64,000 nt of DNA from an uncultured Anaerococcus sp. (GCF_943912825.1 NZ_CALTUX010000004.1:1-64000); one strand, 5' to 3'. Counted from the first letter of the stretch, positions 34,736 through 43,792 are shown. Notes: generated by a model not told the origin, from the letters alone. Numbers and translations: made by a program.

Positions 34736-35140
34736 TTACCTTTCTTGCCTTGTGATTACTATTAATAGGGCTATATCAAGTATTAGGCCTATATAATAAA
34801 ATACTGAGCCAAATGAGAATTGTAGGAGGTGATTAATTATTCCAATTAGAGTCATTCCTCCAAAAAATATCTTATAAAACATATTTATGCCGTATTTTTT
34901 AATAGTAAAAAAGGTGTATAAGGATATTACTATTGGATTGATTACCTTTATAAATAAATTAAATATCAGTGCATTGAGGTAATCTCCATAAGTAAGCTCC
35001 TGCTTTACTTTTGCGATTGTACTGTAAATATCTGGGTCTTTTGCCATCATCATTGTCTCAAGCGAGAAGTTTAGGATCAAAAGAGCTGATATTATCAGTA
35101 TCTGGTAGAGAAATCTTTCTCTTTTTTTTGCTATATCCAT
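34736..35140 (-). CDS. Small membrane protein in the maltose-type operon
   Basis: A 134-aa protein with about four hydrophobic segments (around residues 12-32, 58-80, 88-108 and 112-130). No recognised motif. It sits between the binding-protein gene and the MalF-like gene, 6 bp before the latter, so it is cotranscribed and may assist assembly or regulation of the importer. Family not recognised; a similar spot in the N-glycan importer operon holds the YesL-like protein, which is larger. Confidence 0.65.
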   Translation of the reverse strand: MDIAKKRERFLYQILIISALLILNFSLETMMMAKDPDIYSTIAKVKQELTYGDYLNALIFNLFIKVINPIVISLYTFFTIKKYGINMFYKIFFGGMTLIGIINHLLQFSFGSVFYYIGLILDIALLIVITRQER

Positions 35141-35149
35141 AATACTTGA

Positions 35150-35184
35150 ATAAAGGGCAATCCCTAAGGATCACCCTCTATTTA
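35150..35184 (-). terminator. Intra-operon hairpin after the binding-protein gene
   Basis: On the minus strand AGGGTGATCC-TTA-GGGATTGCCCT is an imperfect stem followed by TTATTC. It is a weak terminator or mRNA-stabilising stem that would favour expression of the binding protein over the membrane subunits. Confidence 0.55.
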
Positions 35185-35190
35185 ATTTAA

Positions 35191-36522
35191 TTATTTGTTA
35201 AAGTTAGCCATCATTGAATCAAATGAAGCTTTTATTTCTGCATATGCTGCCTTTTCGTCTGCTGGTTTTACAGAGTTCCAAGATAGGATTGCGTTTTTGT
35301 AGGTATCCCAAACATCGCCCCACTCTTTGAATAGTGGTCTTGCTGGAGCTTCTTTGTAAGAAGCGATTGTAGCTTCAATAATATTTTTATCTACATCTGG
35401 AAGATCCATTTCTTTATATTTATCTACTGGTACGTTTTCAAGAATCTTACCTGAAGCCTTGTATAGGTCTGCTGCAAATTCTGGGTTTACAATTTCTTTG
35501 ATCATAGCTTCTGCAAGAGCTACCTTGTCAGCATCTTCTTCTATTCTAGCGTTCATTGCAAGTCCCCAACCACCTTGCCAGTGTGTTAGTGGTTTGCCTG
35601 CTAATGTTAGTTGGCCAATTGGATGAATTTCTAGGTTGCCTTCGCCTGCTTGTTCGCCTATAGCAGCTGCATCCCATGGTCCACCAAGTCTAGCAACACC
35701 GCCGTTGCCTGGTTTGAATGTATCATCTATATAACCCCAACCTGCATCAGCATCAAATAATTGTGTGCCAGCTTCGTTGTGTTTTTTCCAATAATCGAAA
35801 AGTGCCTTAACTGTAGCTTGTTTTTCTGGTTCAAGCTCATCCCATTCTTTAGTAAAGTCTGAGTAAAGTGTTCCGTCTTCTTTTTTGCCAAGAAGTTCGA
35901 TATTTGAAGAGTTAGTAGCAGCAACGCCGTACCAAGCATCAAATAATGGGAATAAAACTGTAGATTCATCTGCAACATCTTCAATTTCGATAGGTTTAGA
36001 TAGGTCTACATTCTTTTCTTTAGCATTTGCTGAGTTTACATAAGTGATAAGTGTTTCTATATTGAATGGGAAAGCAAAATATTCACCATCTATATTGAAG
36101 TTTCCACCTAATCCCTTATCAAAGTCATCCCAACCACCGATTTCTTCAGCAAGTTTTTTAGAATCAATTGCGCCAAGTACGTCATTACCATGTAGACCGT
36201 AAAGTCTATCTGCAGGAATTGCAAAAAGGTCAGCAACGTCTTCATTTGTAGCATCTGTAGAATCGATAATATCTAAGTTGTCAAAAGAACCAACTGTTTT
36301 AATCTCGATATCTGCATTAGGGAATTGTTTTTTAACACGTTCTGCTGCAGCTTTGTAATAATCTACCCAACCTTCTTCAGCTTGAACTGTTAACTTTGTA
36401 GCAGCATCGGTATTAGCAGCTTCTTTAGTGTCTGCTCCCTTATCTGCATCCTTAGCTCCACCACAAGCTGTAAGAACAACAGCTAGAGATAAAGCCATGA
36501 GTGACTTAAACTTATTTTTCAT
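35191..36522 (-). CDS. Maltose-type ABC transporter binding lipoprotein (MalE-like)
   Basis: About 443 aa from the chosen ATG; the frame opens seven codons further upstream, but AGGAGG lies five bases before this ATG, which starts MKNKFKSLMALSLAVVLTACGG. The lipobox is LTAC. The mature protein is a family-1 sugar-binding protein of MalE length, with ADLFAIPADRLYGL in the first lobe, and AAIGEQAGEGNLEIHPIG and HWQGGWGLAMNARIEEDADK in the region where MalE contacts sugar. It captures maltose-like oligosaccharides for the importer encoded downstream. First gene of the operon, with a consensus promoter. Confidence 0.92.
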   Translation of the reverse strand: MKNKFKSLMALSLAVVLTACGGAKDADKGADTKEAANTDAATKLTVQAEEGWVDYYKAAAERVKKQFPNADIEIKTVGSFDNLDIIDSTDATNEDVADLFAIPADRLYGLHGNDVLGAIDSKKLAEEIGGWDDFDKGLGGNFNIDGEYFAFPFNIETLITYVNSANAKEKNVDLSKPIEIEDVADESTVLFPLFDAWYGVAATNSSNIELLGKKEDGTLYSDFTKEWDELEPEKQATVKALFDYWKKHNEAGTQLFDADAGWGYIDDTFKPGNGGVARLGGPWDAAAIGEQAGEGNLEIHPIGQLTLAGKPLTHWQGGWGLAMNARIEEDADKVALAEAMIKEIVNPEFAADLYKASGKILENVPVDKYKEMDLPDVDKNIIEATIASYKEAPARPLFKEWGDVWDTYKNAILSWNSVKPADEKAAYAEIKASFDSMMANFNK

Positions 36523-36535
36523 GTATTCCTCCTGT

Positions 36536-36551
36536 GATTTCAAGTGAAATC
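36536..36551. promoter_or_regulatory. Operator-like inverted repeat in the malE leader
   Basis: GATTTCA and TGAAATC flank AG, between the -10 box and the ribosome binding site of the maltose-type operon. Position suits a repressor roadblock. No regulator gene is adjacent. Confidence 0.5.
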
Positions 36552-36568
36552 GTATTCTTTATACCCAT

Positions 36569-36597
36569 ATTATAGCTTATATTTTCATAATTGTCAA
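36569..36597 (-). promoter_or_regulatory. Consensus sigma-A promoter of the maltose-type operon
   Basis: On the minus strand TTGACA (36592-36597) and TATAAT (36569-36574) are both perfect consensus hexamers with exactly 17 bp between them, 46 bp before the binding-protein start codon. Confidence 0.9.
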
Positions 36598-36650
36598 AAA
36601 TTTGTCTTAAGTATATTAGTTTGTTAACTCACTCAAAAAATAAATTCCGC

Positions 36651-36679
36651 TTGAATCTTTATAAACTCAAACTTATAAT
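36651..36679 (+). promoter_or_regulatory. Promoter of the 214-aa protein gene
   Basis: TTGAAT (36651-36656), a 17-bp spacer and TATAAT (36674-36679), ending 31 bp before the ATG, which has AAAGGAG. It is divergent from the maltose-type promoter. Confidence 0.75.
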
Positions 36680-36710
36680 ATAAAAGTAAAGAAAAATCAA
36701 AGGAGAAAAT

Positions 36711-37355
36711 ATGTCAAAAACACTCGGACCCATCCATTATATGATGTATGAAAAAATAAAGTTCCAAGATAAAATTACAGACTACCTAATGGATGGTCAT
36801 ATTCAAGATATAAAACAAGATCCGGTTTCAACAAAACCCCTAGAAGAAATTCTAGATCAAGAAAACATCCATGGCTATTTGCAAGAAAAAATAGATATAG
36901 TAGAAACAAGGCTAGCCAAGGCCCTAAACTTAGCCAAAGACCCTGATGAAAAATTATACAAATTAGGACAGGAGTGTGGCAAAGACAAGGACTTTTCAAG
37001 CTTTGAACAAGTCTTTAGGGACCTAAACACCTATCTCCTAGATGGGATGCCATGCGATCAGGGACTTTCTGCCATGGTCGATGGAGAAAGCCTCTATCTA
37101 ATTACAAATAACAACCTCCACTCCAAATACGATGAGGAAATAGACCTAGAAAAATCAAAAGAAGCGACATGTGAGGGAGGCCACGGCCACGATCACCACG
37201 AATCCTTCGAAATCCAAGAAGGAAATCTTGACCTAAAAGAAGAAAATTCCACCTACCACACCCACCGCCTAGCCTTTCTAAAAGGCTACTTCAGCGACAG
37301 CCCCTATGATGTAGAACTTATAAATGGCATAAATTACAAAATATCACCAAGATAG
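36711..37355 (+). CDS. Conserved-looking hypothetical protein with His-rich motif
   Basis: A 214-aa soluble protein starting SKTLGPIHYMMYEKIKFQDKIT. The first half is helical (EEILDQENIHGYLQEKIDIVETRLAKAL). Residues 95-125 contain DGMPCDQGLSAMVDGESLYLI. At about 150-160 there is a GGHGHDHHE cluster that could bind a metal ion, and HTHRLAFLKGYF follows near 185. No signal peptide or membrane segment. I do not recognise the family with confidence. It is a single-gene unit with its own promoter and terminator, followed by the DUF4317 gene on the same strand. Confidence 0.7.
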   Translation: MSKTLGPIHYMMYEKIKFQDKITDYLMDGHIQDIKQDPVSTKPLEEILDQENIHGYLQEKIDIVETRLAKALNLAKDPDEKLYKLGQECGKDKDFSSFEQVFRDLNTYLLDGMPCDQGLSAMVDGESLYLITNNNLHSKYDEEIDLEKSKEATCEGGHGHDHHESFEIQEGNLDLKEENSTYHTHRLAFLKGYFSDSPYDVELINGINYKISPR

Positions 37356-37396
37356 AAAAATCGCCCTAGCTTCATGCCGGGGCGATTTTTAATTTT
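37356..37396 (+). terminator. Terminator of the 214-aa protein gene
   Basis: AAAAATCGCCC (37356-37366) pairs with GGGCGATTTTT (37380-37390), 11 bp, then AATTTT. It starts at the stop codon. Confidence 0.9.
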
Positions 37397-37445
37397 GATG
37401 GTCAGATTAAAGAAGAAAATAGTATAATAAAAGCCGAGGTGAAAC

Positions 37446-38519
37446 ATGCAAAAAAAAGAAATCAACGAAATCAGAAAAATAATCAGACCTGACCAATCAA
37501 GGCTTGATACCATCTATACTTACTATATAAATGCAGAGGGAGAAATAATCTTTGAAGATGCCTTTGCCTATGGGCTTTTAACTATCAGAGAAAAAGACCT
37601 TTATGATGAAATTTTCAAAAAAGCCCTCTCAGGTACCCTTGAGAAAAATCTCCTAAACCTAGAATTTACCGGCAAGTATGAGACAAATTCCCAGCAAGAA
37701 CTCTTCTACCAAATTTCAAAGGCCAATGAAGAAACTGATGTAAATACCCTAGTAGAAAAGATAAGGAAAAGCTACCAGACAGATGGCAACTACGCCATAA
37801 TCCTAGGCCATGGAGTCTATGATGTAATCGAAAAAGCCCAAGACGGGTCCTATTCAGGCGATAGCGAAGAGACCTATTCCTTCTTCATCCTAGCCATCTG
37901 CCCGACAGCAAGTCCAAAAGCTAAGCTAATCTATGACCAAGAAGAAAAGAAATTTTCCGAAAGTGAAAACAAATCTACAGTCAAGGCCCCAGACTTTGGC
38001 CTCCTTTACCCATCCTTCACAGATAGGCAATCCCACATCTACGAATGTCTCTACTATGTCAAAAACAATAGCAAAAGAGACGAGGCCTTCGAAGAGGAAA
38101 TCTTAGCTTGTACTATGCCAAGCAAGGTAGACTACCAGCAGGACTATTACAAAATCCTAGTCGAAGAATCCCTAGAAGATAAGAAAACCATCAAAAACCT
38201 GGTAAGCCTCAATGACAAGCTCAAAGATCTGTCAGAAGAAGGCAAGGAAAGCGAGATAATCCCAACACTAGAAAAAGAGGAAATCAAAGAAATCCTAGAA
38301 TCCCTAGGCGGCAAGGAAGTAGAAATAGAAGAAGACACCAAGCTAATAGTAGATAACATCCTTGCCAAAGACTATAAGCTAGTCTCAGATACCGGCATAA
38401 AAATCACCATCCCAGAAGATGAAATCACAAGCATAAAAGAAGAAAAAATAGACGGCAAATCCTACATCCTAATCCCTGCCACAGGCATGGACTTAAATGG
38501 GATAAAGTTATCTAAATAG
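37446..38519 (+). CDS. DUF4317 family protein
   Basis: A 357-aa cytoplasmic protein. The N-terminal KKEINEIRKIIRPDQSRLDTIYTYYIN, and the later LLYPSFTDRQSHIYECLYYVKN near residue 180, match my recollection of DUF4317, a family of unknown function in Clostridia and relatives. The C-terminal 100 residues are rich in Glu/Lys/Ile (SLGGKEVEIEEDTKLIVDN). It has GAGGTG before the ATG and lies 50 bp after the preceding terminator. Function unknown. Confidence 0.65.
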   Translation: MQKKEINEIRKIIRPDQSRLDTIYTYYINAEGEIIFEDAFAYGLLTIREKDLYDEIFKKALSGTLEKNLLNLEFTGKYETNSQQELFYQISKANEETDVNTLVEKIRKSYQTDGNYAIILGHGVYDVIEKAQDGSYSGDSEETYSFFILAICPTASPKAKLIYDQEEKKFSESENKSTVKAPDFGLLYPSFTDRQSHIYECLYYVKNNSKRDEAFEEEILACTMPSKVDYQQDYYKILVEESLEDKKTIKNLVSLNDKLKDLSEEGKESEIIPTLEKEEIKEILESLGGKEVEIEEDTKLIVDNILAKDYKLVSDTGIKITIPEDEITSIKEEKIDGKSYILIPATGMDLNGIKLSK

Positions 38520-38526
38520 AAAAAAT

Positions 38527-38716
38527 GGAGCTGTTGCAAAACTATGAATAACTATCGTCCCATCATTAGAGAAAAGCCCGTCGGCTCTTTGAGACTCTCC
38601 TAGAAAATTTTTGGGCCGACCGTCGGCTTCGAATTGCCTGCCGGCTCGTGGAGGCAAAATTTTCGTTGAGGTTCCTCTAATGATTTGGGACGATTTATTC
38701 ATTCTGTAACAGCCCC
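38527..38716. mobile_element. MITE-like element with about 45-bp terminal inverted repeats
   Basis: A 190-bp non-coding element. The left end reads GGAGCTGTTGCAAAACTAT, and the right end, in reverse complement, reads GGGGCTGTTACAGAATGAATAA. Inside, CGTCCCATCATTAGAG at the left pairs with CTCTAATGATTTGGGACG at the right. The TGTTGCAAAA-type tip is typical of several insertion-sequence families (IS1182-, IS5- or IS6-like ends, from memory). The core holds words such as CCCGTCGGCTC and GCCGGCTCGTGGAGGC that recur at about 47166-47182 and 47400-47420. No transposase is present. It fills the gap between two converging genes. Confidence 0.7.
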
Positions 38717-38740
38717 ATTTCGGGAGGGATACATTTATTT

Positions 38741-39844
38741 TTATTCTTCTACTAGGTGTCTAATCAAAGAATGTCCGTCTTCCTTATCAAAATATTTTAT
38801 TTTCTCAGCATTAAAACTGATATTTATAAAGCTATCCTTAGTATAGGATTCCTTATCGCCCTTTATGATGAATTCTTCATCTCCTATGCTTGCATAAAAG
38901 ATTGTGTCAGAGCCTAAAAGTTCTGATAATTTCATATCAGCGTGGAACTTGTTACCATAGTCAGCTTCTGTGCTTATATCTTCTGGTCTAATTCCAAATA
39001 TCAAGTCTTTTCCGTCATAACCAAGGTCTTTTAGTTTTTGATATTGGTCTTCAGGAATCTTTATGGCTAAGTCTTCGCCTTTTCTTAAATAGCCATCTTC
39101 AAGTCTTGCTTCTACCAAGTTCATGGCAGGTGAGCCTATAAAGCTTGCCACAAAGGTGTTGGCTGGGTCATCATAAAGCTCTATTGGACTTCCAATTTGC
39201 TGGATGAGTCCTTCATTCATTATGACTATCCTGTCAGCCATGGTCATGGCCTCTGTCTGATCGTGGGTTACATAGATTGTTGTGGCATCTAATTGGTCAT
39301 GGAGCTTTGAAATTTCAGCCCTCATTTGCATACGAAGTTTTGCATCAAGGTTTGATAGGGGCTCATCCATCAAAAATACCTTGGCATCCCTTACTATAGC
39401 ACGACCTAGGGCCACCCTTTGTCTTTGACCACCAGATAGGTCTGCAGGTTTCCTGTCTAAATATTCATCAAGACCTAGAACTGCACTTGCTCCCCTTACT
39501 TTCTTGTCTATCTCATCTTTTTTATATTTCCTTAGTTTTAGACCAAAGGCCATATTGTCATAGACATTCTTGTGTGGATAGAGGGCGTAGGATTGAAATA
39601 CCATTGCAATTCCACGGTCCTTTGAAGGAACCATATTCATAAGCTTGCCATCTATATATAATTTTCCCTTTGTAATATGCTCAAGTCCTGCAATCATCCT
39701 AAGTGTTGTAGACTTACCACATCCTGATGGACCTACAAAGACTATAAATTCCCCATCTTTTATATCTAGATTAAAGTCTTTTACAGAATAATCAGTCGCC
39801 TTGTCGTATTTTTTATAAACATTTTCTAATTTTATATCTACCAT
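38741..39844 (-). CDS. msmK: Sugar ABC transporter ATPase (MsmK/UgpC family), third paralogue
   Basis: A 367-aa ATPase with Walker A GPSGCGKST, signature LSGGQRQRVALGRAI near 135, Walker B VFLMDEP and H-loop VTHDQTEA, plus the C-terminal TOBE-type domain. It is the last gene of the LacI-controlled operon, 2 bp after the fructokinase gene, and presumably powers the LplB/LplC-type importer encoded upstream in the same operon. Confidence 0.94.
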   Translation of the reverse strand: MVDIKLENVYKKYDKATDYSVKDFNLDIKDGEFIVFVGPSGCGKSTTLRMIAGLEHITKGKLYIDGKLMNMVPSKDRGIAMVFQSYALYPHKNVYDNMAFGLKLRKYKKDEIDKKVRGASAVLGLDEYLDRKPADLSGGQRQRVALGRAIVRDAKVFLMDEPLSNLDAKLRMQMRAEISKLHDQLDATTIYVTHDQTEAMTMADRIVIMNEGLIQQIGSPIELYDDPANTFVASFIGSPAMNLVEARLEDGYLRKGEDLAIKIPEDQYQKLKDLGYDGKDLIFGIRPEDISTEADYGNKFHADMKLSELLGSDTIFYASIGDEEFIIKGDKESYTKDSFINISFNAEKIKYFDKEDGHSLIRHLVEE

Positions 39845-39846
39845 AA

Positions 39847-40722
39847 TTATCCAACCTTTTCTCTTGCCTTATCTCTTGCTAGGAGGAGTGCTCCGATTAT
39901 CGCAGATTCGCCATTTCTTTCAGGTTTTACGATGTATTTATCTACATTTTCAACTGAGATATAGTCATTCATTAGTTTTTTATAATTATCTCTAACCTTT
40001 TCTATTAGGCCTTCTTTTTGAATAACACCACCACCTAGGACTATCACATCTGGGTTAAAGGCTAGGACTGTATTATAAACGCACTGACCTATATAATAGG
40101 CTTCTATATCCCAAAACTCATCTCCTATAGGAAGGTCTTTGCCTGGGATTCCAAATCTCTTTTCGATTGATGGACCAGATGCAAGACCTTCAAGGCATGC
40201 TCCATGAGCATAACATATTCCATCAAACTTATCATCTGGATGTTTATTCACAATCATGTGGCCTAGTTCTTGGTGGCCCCTGCCTCCTATAAAGTCCTTA
40301 TTTTGTATAACTCCTCCGCCTACTCCTGTACCAAAGGTGTAATAGGCTAGGGAATTTTTACCCTTGCCTGCACCTTCCTTTAATTCCCCATAGGCTGCTG
40401 CATTGACATCTGTTGTAAGATATACATCCTTACCAAGTCCCTTTTCTAAGGAACCTACAAAATCAAAGTTTTGCCAGCCTTTTTTAGGAGTATTTAAGAT
40501 GTAACCATAGGTCTTAGATTCTGGATTTATATCTACTGGACCAAAGGTTCCAAGGCCTATCGCTTTTAAATCCTTCTTATATTTGCCAAAGAAGTCTATC
40601 ATTTCATTGATATTTTCTTCAGGAAGTGTGGTAGGAAATTGAATTTTTTCTATAATATTAAAATTTTCATCACTTACGGCACAAATCATCTTTGTGCCGC
40701 CAGCTTCTATTGCTCCGTACAT
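39847..40722 (-). CDS. ROK-family fructokinase
   Basis: A 291-aa kinase with EAGGTKMICAV at the N-terminus, catalytic Asp in TTDVNAAAYGE near 105, and the zinc cluster GHMIVNKHPDDKFDG followed by CYAHGACLEGLASGPS near 155-185, which is the classic fructokinase form. It phosphorylates fructose to fructose 6-phosphate. Its first 16 bases overlap the 3' end of the GH32 gene, so the enzyme that releases fructose and the one that captures it are coupled. Clearly paralogous to 3176-4039. Confidence 0.92.
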   Translation of the reverse strand: MYGAIEAGGTKMICAVSDENFNIIEKIQFPTTLPEENINEMIDFFGKYKKDLKAIGLGTFGPVDINPESKTYGYILNTPKKGWQNFDFVGSLEKGLGKDVYLTTDVNAAAYGELKEGAGKGKNSLAYYTFGTGVGGGVIQNKDFIGGRGHQELGHMIVNKHPDDKFDGICYAHGACLEGLASGPSIEKRFGIPGKDLPIGDEFWDIEAYYIGQCVYNTVLAFNPDVIVLGGGVIQKEGLIEKVRDNYKKLMNDYISVENVDKYIVKPERNGESAIIGALLLARDKAREKVG

Positions 40723-42164
40723 TTATTCTCTCCCAGCAGGTCATAAATTCTTATCTCATCAAGCAGATCTTTTTCTTCTATTATTATCCTATCCAATTCA
40801 CAATCAGAATAATAGGTATTGGATATAGAATAATCATCATTGATATATACCTGAATTGATGACCTATCTACTATGATTTTAAACTTATTCTCATCTTTAA
40901 AGTCTAGATCAAAGGATTTTTTATTTATATCAAAATCATGTTCTGTCTTTATCTTGTAGGCCATCTTTGATCTATCAAAACTTGCCTTATTATTTGCTAA
41001 GTCAAAGTTAAAATCAAAGGCTTCTTTATCATTTGCAAGGCTTAATTTTAAAAGCCCTCTTTGCTTTGTTTCAAACTCTATGAAATTGCCATTTTCTAAG
41101 CTAATTGGCCCTTCGCTTATATTTTCTTTTTTGACTAGGGTCTTTTTTGCTAAGGCCTTTGGGTGGATGGTTCTTTTTATCTTGCCATCTTCTTCAAAAA
41201 TTAATTGAGGAATTGTCATCTGTCCCATCCATTTGTGGCCTTCTTCTCCTGGTATTAGGCTTGAGCCCCAAGCTTGGTTCCAAGCTATGGCAAAGTAGCC
41301 ACCATCTTCCTTGGCACTTTGAGGAGCATAATAGTCAAAGCCAAAGTCCATCTCTCTAGTAGATTCTGCCAGGAATTTGTAATTATCCCAATCCATCCTT
41401 CCTTCTATTAGCATAGTCTTGTGTGGATGTTTTTTGCCTTGGTAATTATAATTCATGGCACTTACTAAGAGGACCGCCTTATTATCTTCAAAGAGTAAAA
41501 GGTCTGGGCATTCTGCCATATCCCCTAGATAGGCTTCATCTGATATGAGTATAGACTTATAGGTCCAAGCTAGCATATCTTCTGATTCGTACAATAGAAC
41601 TGTGCCTATTTTCTCATCTGTCTTTGTTCCTATCACTGCATAATACTTGCCATCTTTCTTGAAGACTTTAGGGTCTCTGAAGTCTTCTTTTGAGATATTA
41701 GCTGGCAGGTCTTTTTCATCAAGAACAGGATTATTGGCATATTTTTCAAAGTTTATATAATCTTTTGACCTAGCTATATTTTGATTTTGCCTTACCTGAC
41801 CGTGGTCAGTTTCTGTAAGGTGGCCTGTATACATTAGGTAGAGCTCATCTCCTACAAAAATTGCAGATCCGGAAAATACTCCATTTTTATCATAGGCCAT
41901 ATCAGGGGCTAGGGCTACTGGTAGGTTTTCCCATACTAGTCCATCCTTAGTCCTTGCATGACCCCAATGCATAGGGCCGTGGCAAGCATCATAAGGATAG
42001 TGTTGGTAGAATAGATGATAATAATCATCCTTTACACTGACCCCATTTGGATCGTTAATCCAACCTATTGGCGCAGCGTAATTTATTTTTGGGAAAAACT
42101 TTTTATTGATAGACTCTTTATTCTTTTCTATAAATTCATTGGCGTTTTTCACATTAAATTCCAT
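40707..42164 (-). CDS. GH32 sucrose/fructan hydrolase (sucrose-6-phosphate hydrolase-like)
   Basis: A 485-aa cytoplasmic GH32 enzyme, full length. The nucleophile is in GWINDPNG near residues 33-40 (WINDPNG motif), RDP of EDFRDPKVF near 162 stabilises the transition state, and the acid/base is E of AECPDLL near 218. The C-terminal beta-sandwich ends around 480. It hydrolyses beta-fructosyl linkages. Because import here is by an ABC system rather than a PTS, unphosphorylated sucrose or fructo-oligosaccharides are the likelier substrates. It sits between the binding-protein gene and the fructokinase gene. Confidence 0.93.
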   Translation of the reverse strand: MEFNVKNANEFIEKNKESINKKFFPKINYAAPIGWINDPNGVSVKDDYYHLFYQHYPYDACHGPMHWGHARTKDGLVWENLPVALAPDMAYDKNGVFSGSAIFVGDELYLMYTGHLTETDHGQVRQNQNIARSKDYINFEKYANNPVLDEKDLPANISKEDFRDPKVFKKDGKYYAVIGTKTDEKIGTVLLYESEDMLAWTYKSILISDEAYLGDMAECPDLLLFEDNKAVLLVSAMNYNYQGKKHPHKTMLIEGRMDWDNYKFLAESTREMDFGFDYYAPQSAKEDGGYFAIAWNQAWGSSLIPGEEGHKWMGQMTIPQLIFEEDGKIKRTIHPKALAKKTLVKKENISEGPISLENGNFIEFETKQRGLLKLSLANDKEAFDFNFDLANNKASFDRSKMAYKIKTEHDFDINKKSFDLDFKDENKFKIIVDRSSIQVYINDDYSISNTYYSDCELDRIIIEEKDLLDEIRIYDLLGENKCTEQ

Positions 42165-42172
42165 TATTACCC

Positions 42173-43789
42173 CTATTTTTTCTTATAGTCGTCGAAGTTT
42201 CTTTGTTTAATTTCTAGCCATTCTTCTAGGCCTAGGCGTTTCAATTCTTCCTTATAAGCATTCCAAGTTTCATCTGTGATTCCATTTTGTATAAATTCTG
42301 CACGACTTCTTTGGATATAAGGTTTAAGATCTGCTTCTATTTGAGCTAGTCTTTCTAGGTCCTCTTTGCTTGCAAATAATCTTGGATAGATTTCATCCTT
42401 TTCTACATGAGGAGTATATTTTTCTTTTAGGATATCTAGTCTCCATTTAGCATCATCTGGCATAGTTGTATATTTGTTATAGTATTCATCTAGAATTGCT
42501 AGTGGGCCACCTACTTCTGTCTTTTGTCTTAATTCTCCAGGAGCTGTTCCATTTAGTGGAAGATGCTTAAGCATTGGCTCTCCTGCATCATTTTTAGACA
42601 TTTCGAAGATGTTTTGTTGGTCTTCATCACCGTAGGTTCCCCAGTTGTTTTGTACTGATTGGAGAGGCTCATACATTTTGTCAATCCATTTTGCTGTTAG
42701 CTCTAGGTTTTTGTTTGCTGATGTAATTACTAGCCTATCTCTAGAAAAGCCCATGTTATTTGTTCTTGTTACTCTCTTTACTCCATCTGGACCTTCCATT
42801 ACATCCATGGCATCGTAGGAATCATTCATTCCACTTACATTTCCCTTATCCCAGGTGAAATACATACCATATCTCATATCCTTACCCTTGGCTATATAGG
42901 TGTTCCAATCATGTTCAAAGGCTTCAGGGTCTATTAGTCCTTCATTATATAGGTCATTCATATATTCAATTCCTGCCCTATATTCATCATCATCTGCTGT
43001 GAAGTTTAGCTTTCCATCATTGCCTACTACAAGGTGTTGGTCATTGTCCCCATCTCCTCCAAAGGCTGCCATAATAAATTTAAAGTCTTCGTTTCCATCG
43101 GCATCTATAAAGGAGAATGGTATCTCATCTTTTTCTCCATTACCATTTGGGTCTTTATCCCTAAAGGCTATGAGGGCTTCTTTAAGTTCTTGAGGATTTT
43201 TAGGCATTTCAAGACCTAATTTTTTAAGCCATTCTACATTTATCCATGGGATGTCATTTACAGTGTGGATTGATTCCTTATCATTTCCTAATTCTTCTAT
43301 CCAAGGGAAGGAATACATCTTGCCATCAGGACCTACCATCATTGCCTTATATTCTGGATATTTATCATAAATTGCCTTTAGGTTTGGCATATATTTTTCA
43401 ACAAGCTCATCAACTGGCACTATTACCCCAGAATCTGCCCAAGTCATTAGGTCAGCATCACTTGCTTCTGAGTTCCATATAAAGTCTGGCAAATCACCTG
43501 CAGCTATATCTAGATTTCTCTTTTCTGCAAAGTCACTGTTATAATTTGTCCAGTCTATGTGAACATTTGTATCTTCTTCTAATCTCTTATAAATTAGTTT
43601 TTCATTTGGGTCTTCTGGTGCTAGAGGTGAACTAGATGTAATACCTTTTAGGCTCACCTTATCTTTTAATGGAAGGCTTACATCTGTAAGGCCGTAGTCT
43701 TCGCTACTTGTTGTCTTAGATTCTTTAGATCCACAGCCTACTAGTAAGGCTGGTATTGTTAAAGCTATAATACATTTTTTAATATTCAT
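42173..43789 (-). CDS. ABC transporter oligosaccharide-binding lipoprotein (LplA-type), second
   Basis: A 538-aa binding protein with lipobox LLVGC (C19). The mature part begins SKESKTTSSEDYG and contains VHIDWTNYNSDFAEKRN and the acidic DKDPNGNGEKDEIPFSF, a calcium-loop-like segment near 200 that is characteristic of large LplA-type proteins. It presumably binds sucrose or short fructans, judging from the GH32/fructokinase neighbours. It lies 4 bp after the LplC-type permease gene and 9 bp before GH32. Confidence 0.9.
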   Translation of the reverse strand: MNIKKCIIALTIPALLVGCGSKESKTTSSEDYGLTDVSLPLKDKVSLKGITSSSPLAPEDPNEKLIYKRLEEDTNVHIDWTNYNSDFAEKRNLDIAAGDLPDFIWNSEASDADLMTWADSGVIVPVDELVEKYMPNLKAIYDKYPEYKAMMVGPDGKMYSFPWIEELGNDKESIHTVNDIPWINVEWLKKLGLEMPKNPQELKEALIAFRDKDPNGNGEKDEIPFSFIDADGNEDFKFIMAAFGGDGDNDQHLVVGNDGKLNFTADDDEYRAGIEYMNDLYNEGLIDPEAFEHDWNTYIAKGKDMRYGMYFTWDKGNVSGMNDSYDAMDVMEGPDGVKRVTRTNNMGFSRDRLVITSANKNLELTAKWIDKMYEPLQSVQNNWGTYGDEDQQNIFEMSKNDAGEPMLKHLPLNGTAPGELRQKTEVGGPLAILDEYYNKYTTMPDDAKWRLDILKEKYTPHVEKDEIYPRLFASKEDLERLAQIEADLKPYIQRSRAEFIQNGITDETWNAYKEELKRLGLEEWLEIKQRNFDDYKKK

Positions 43790-43792
43790 AAT

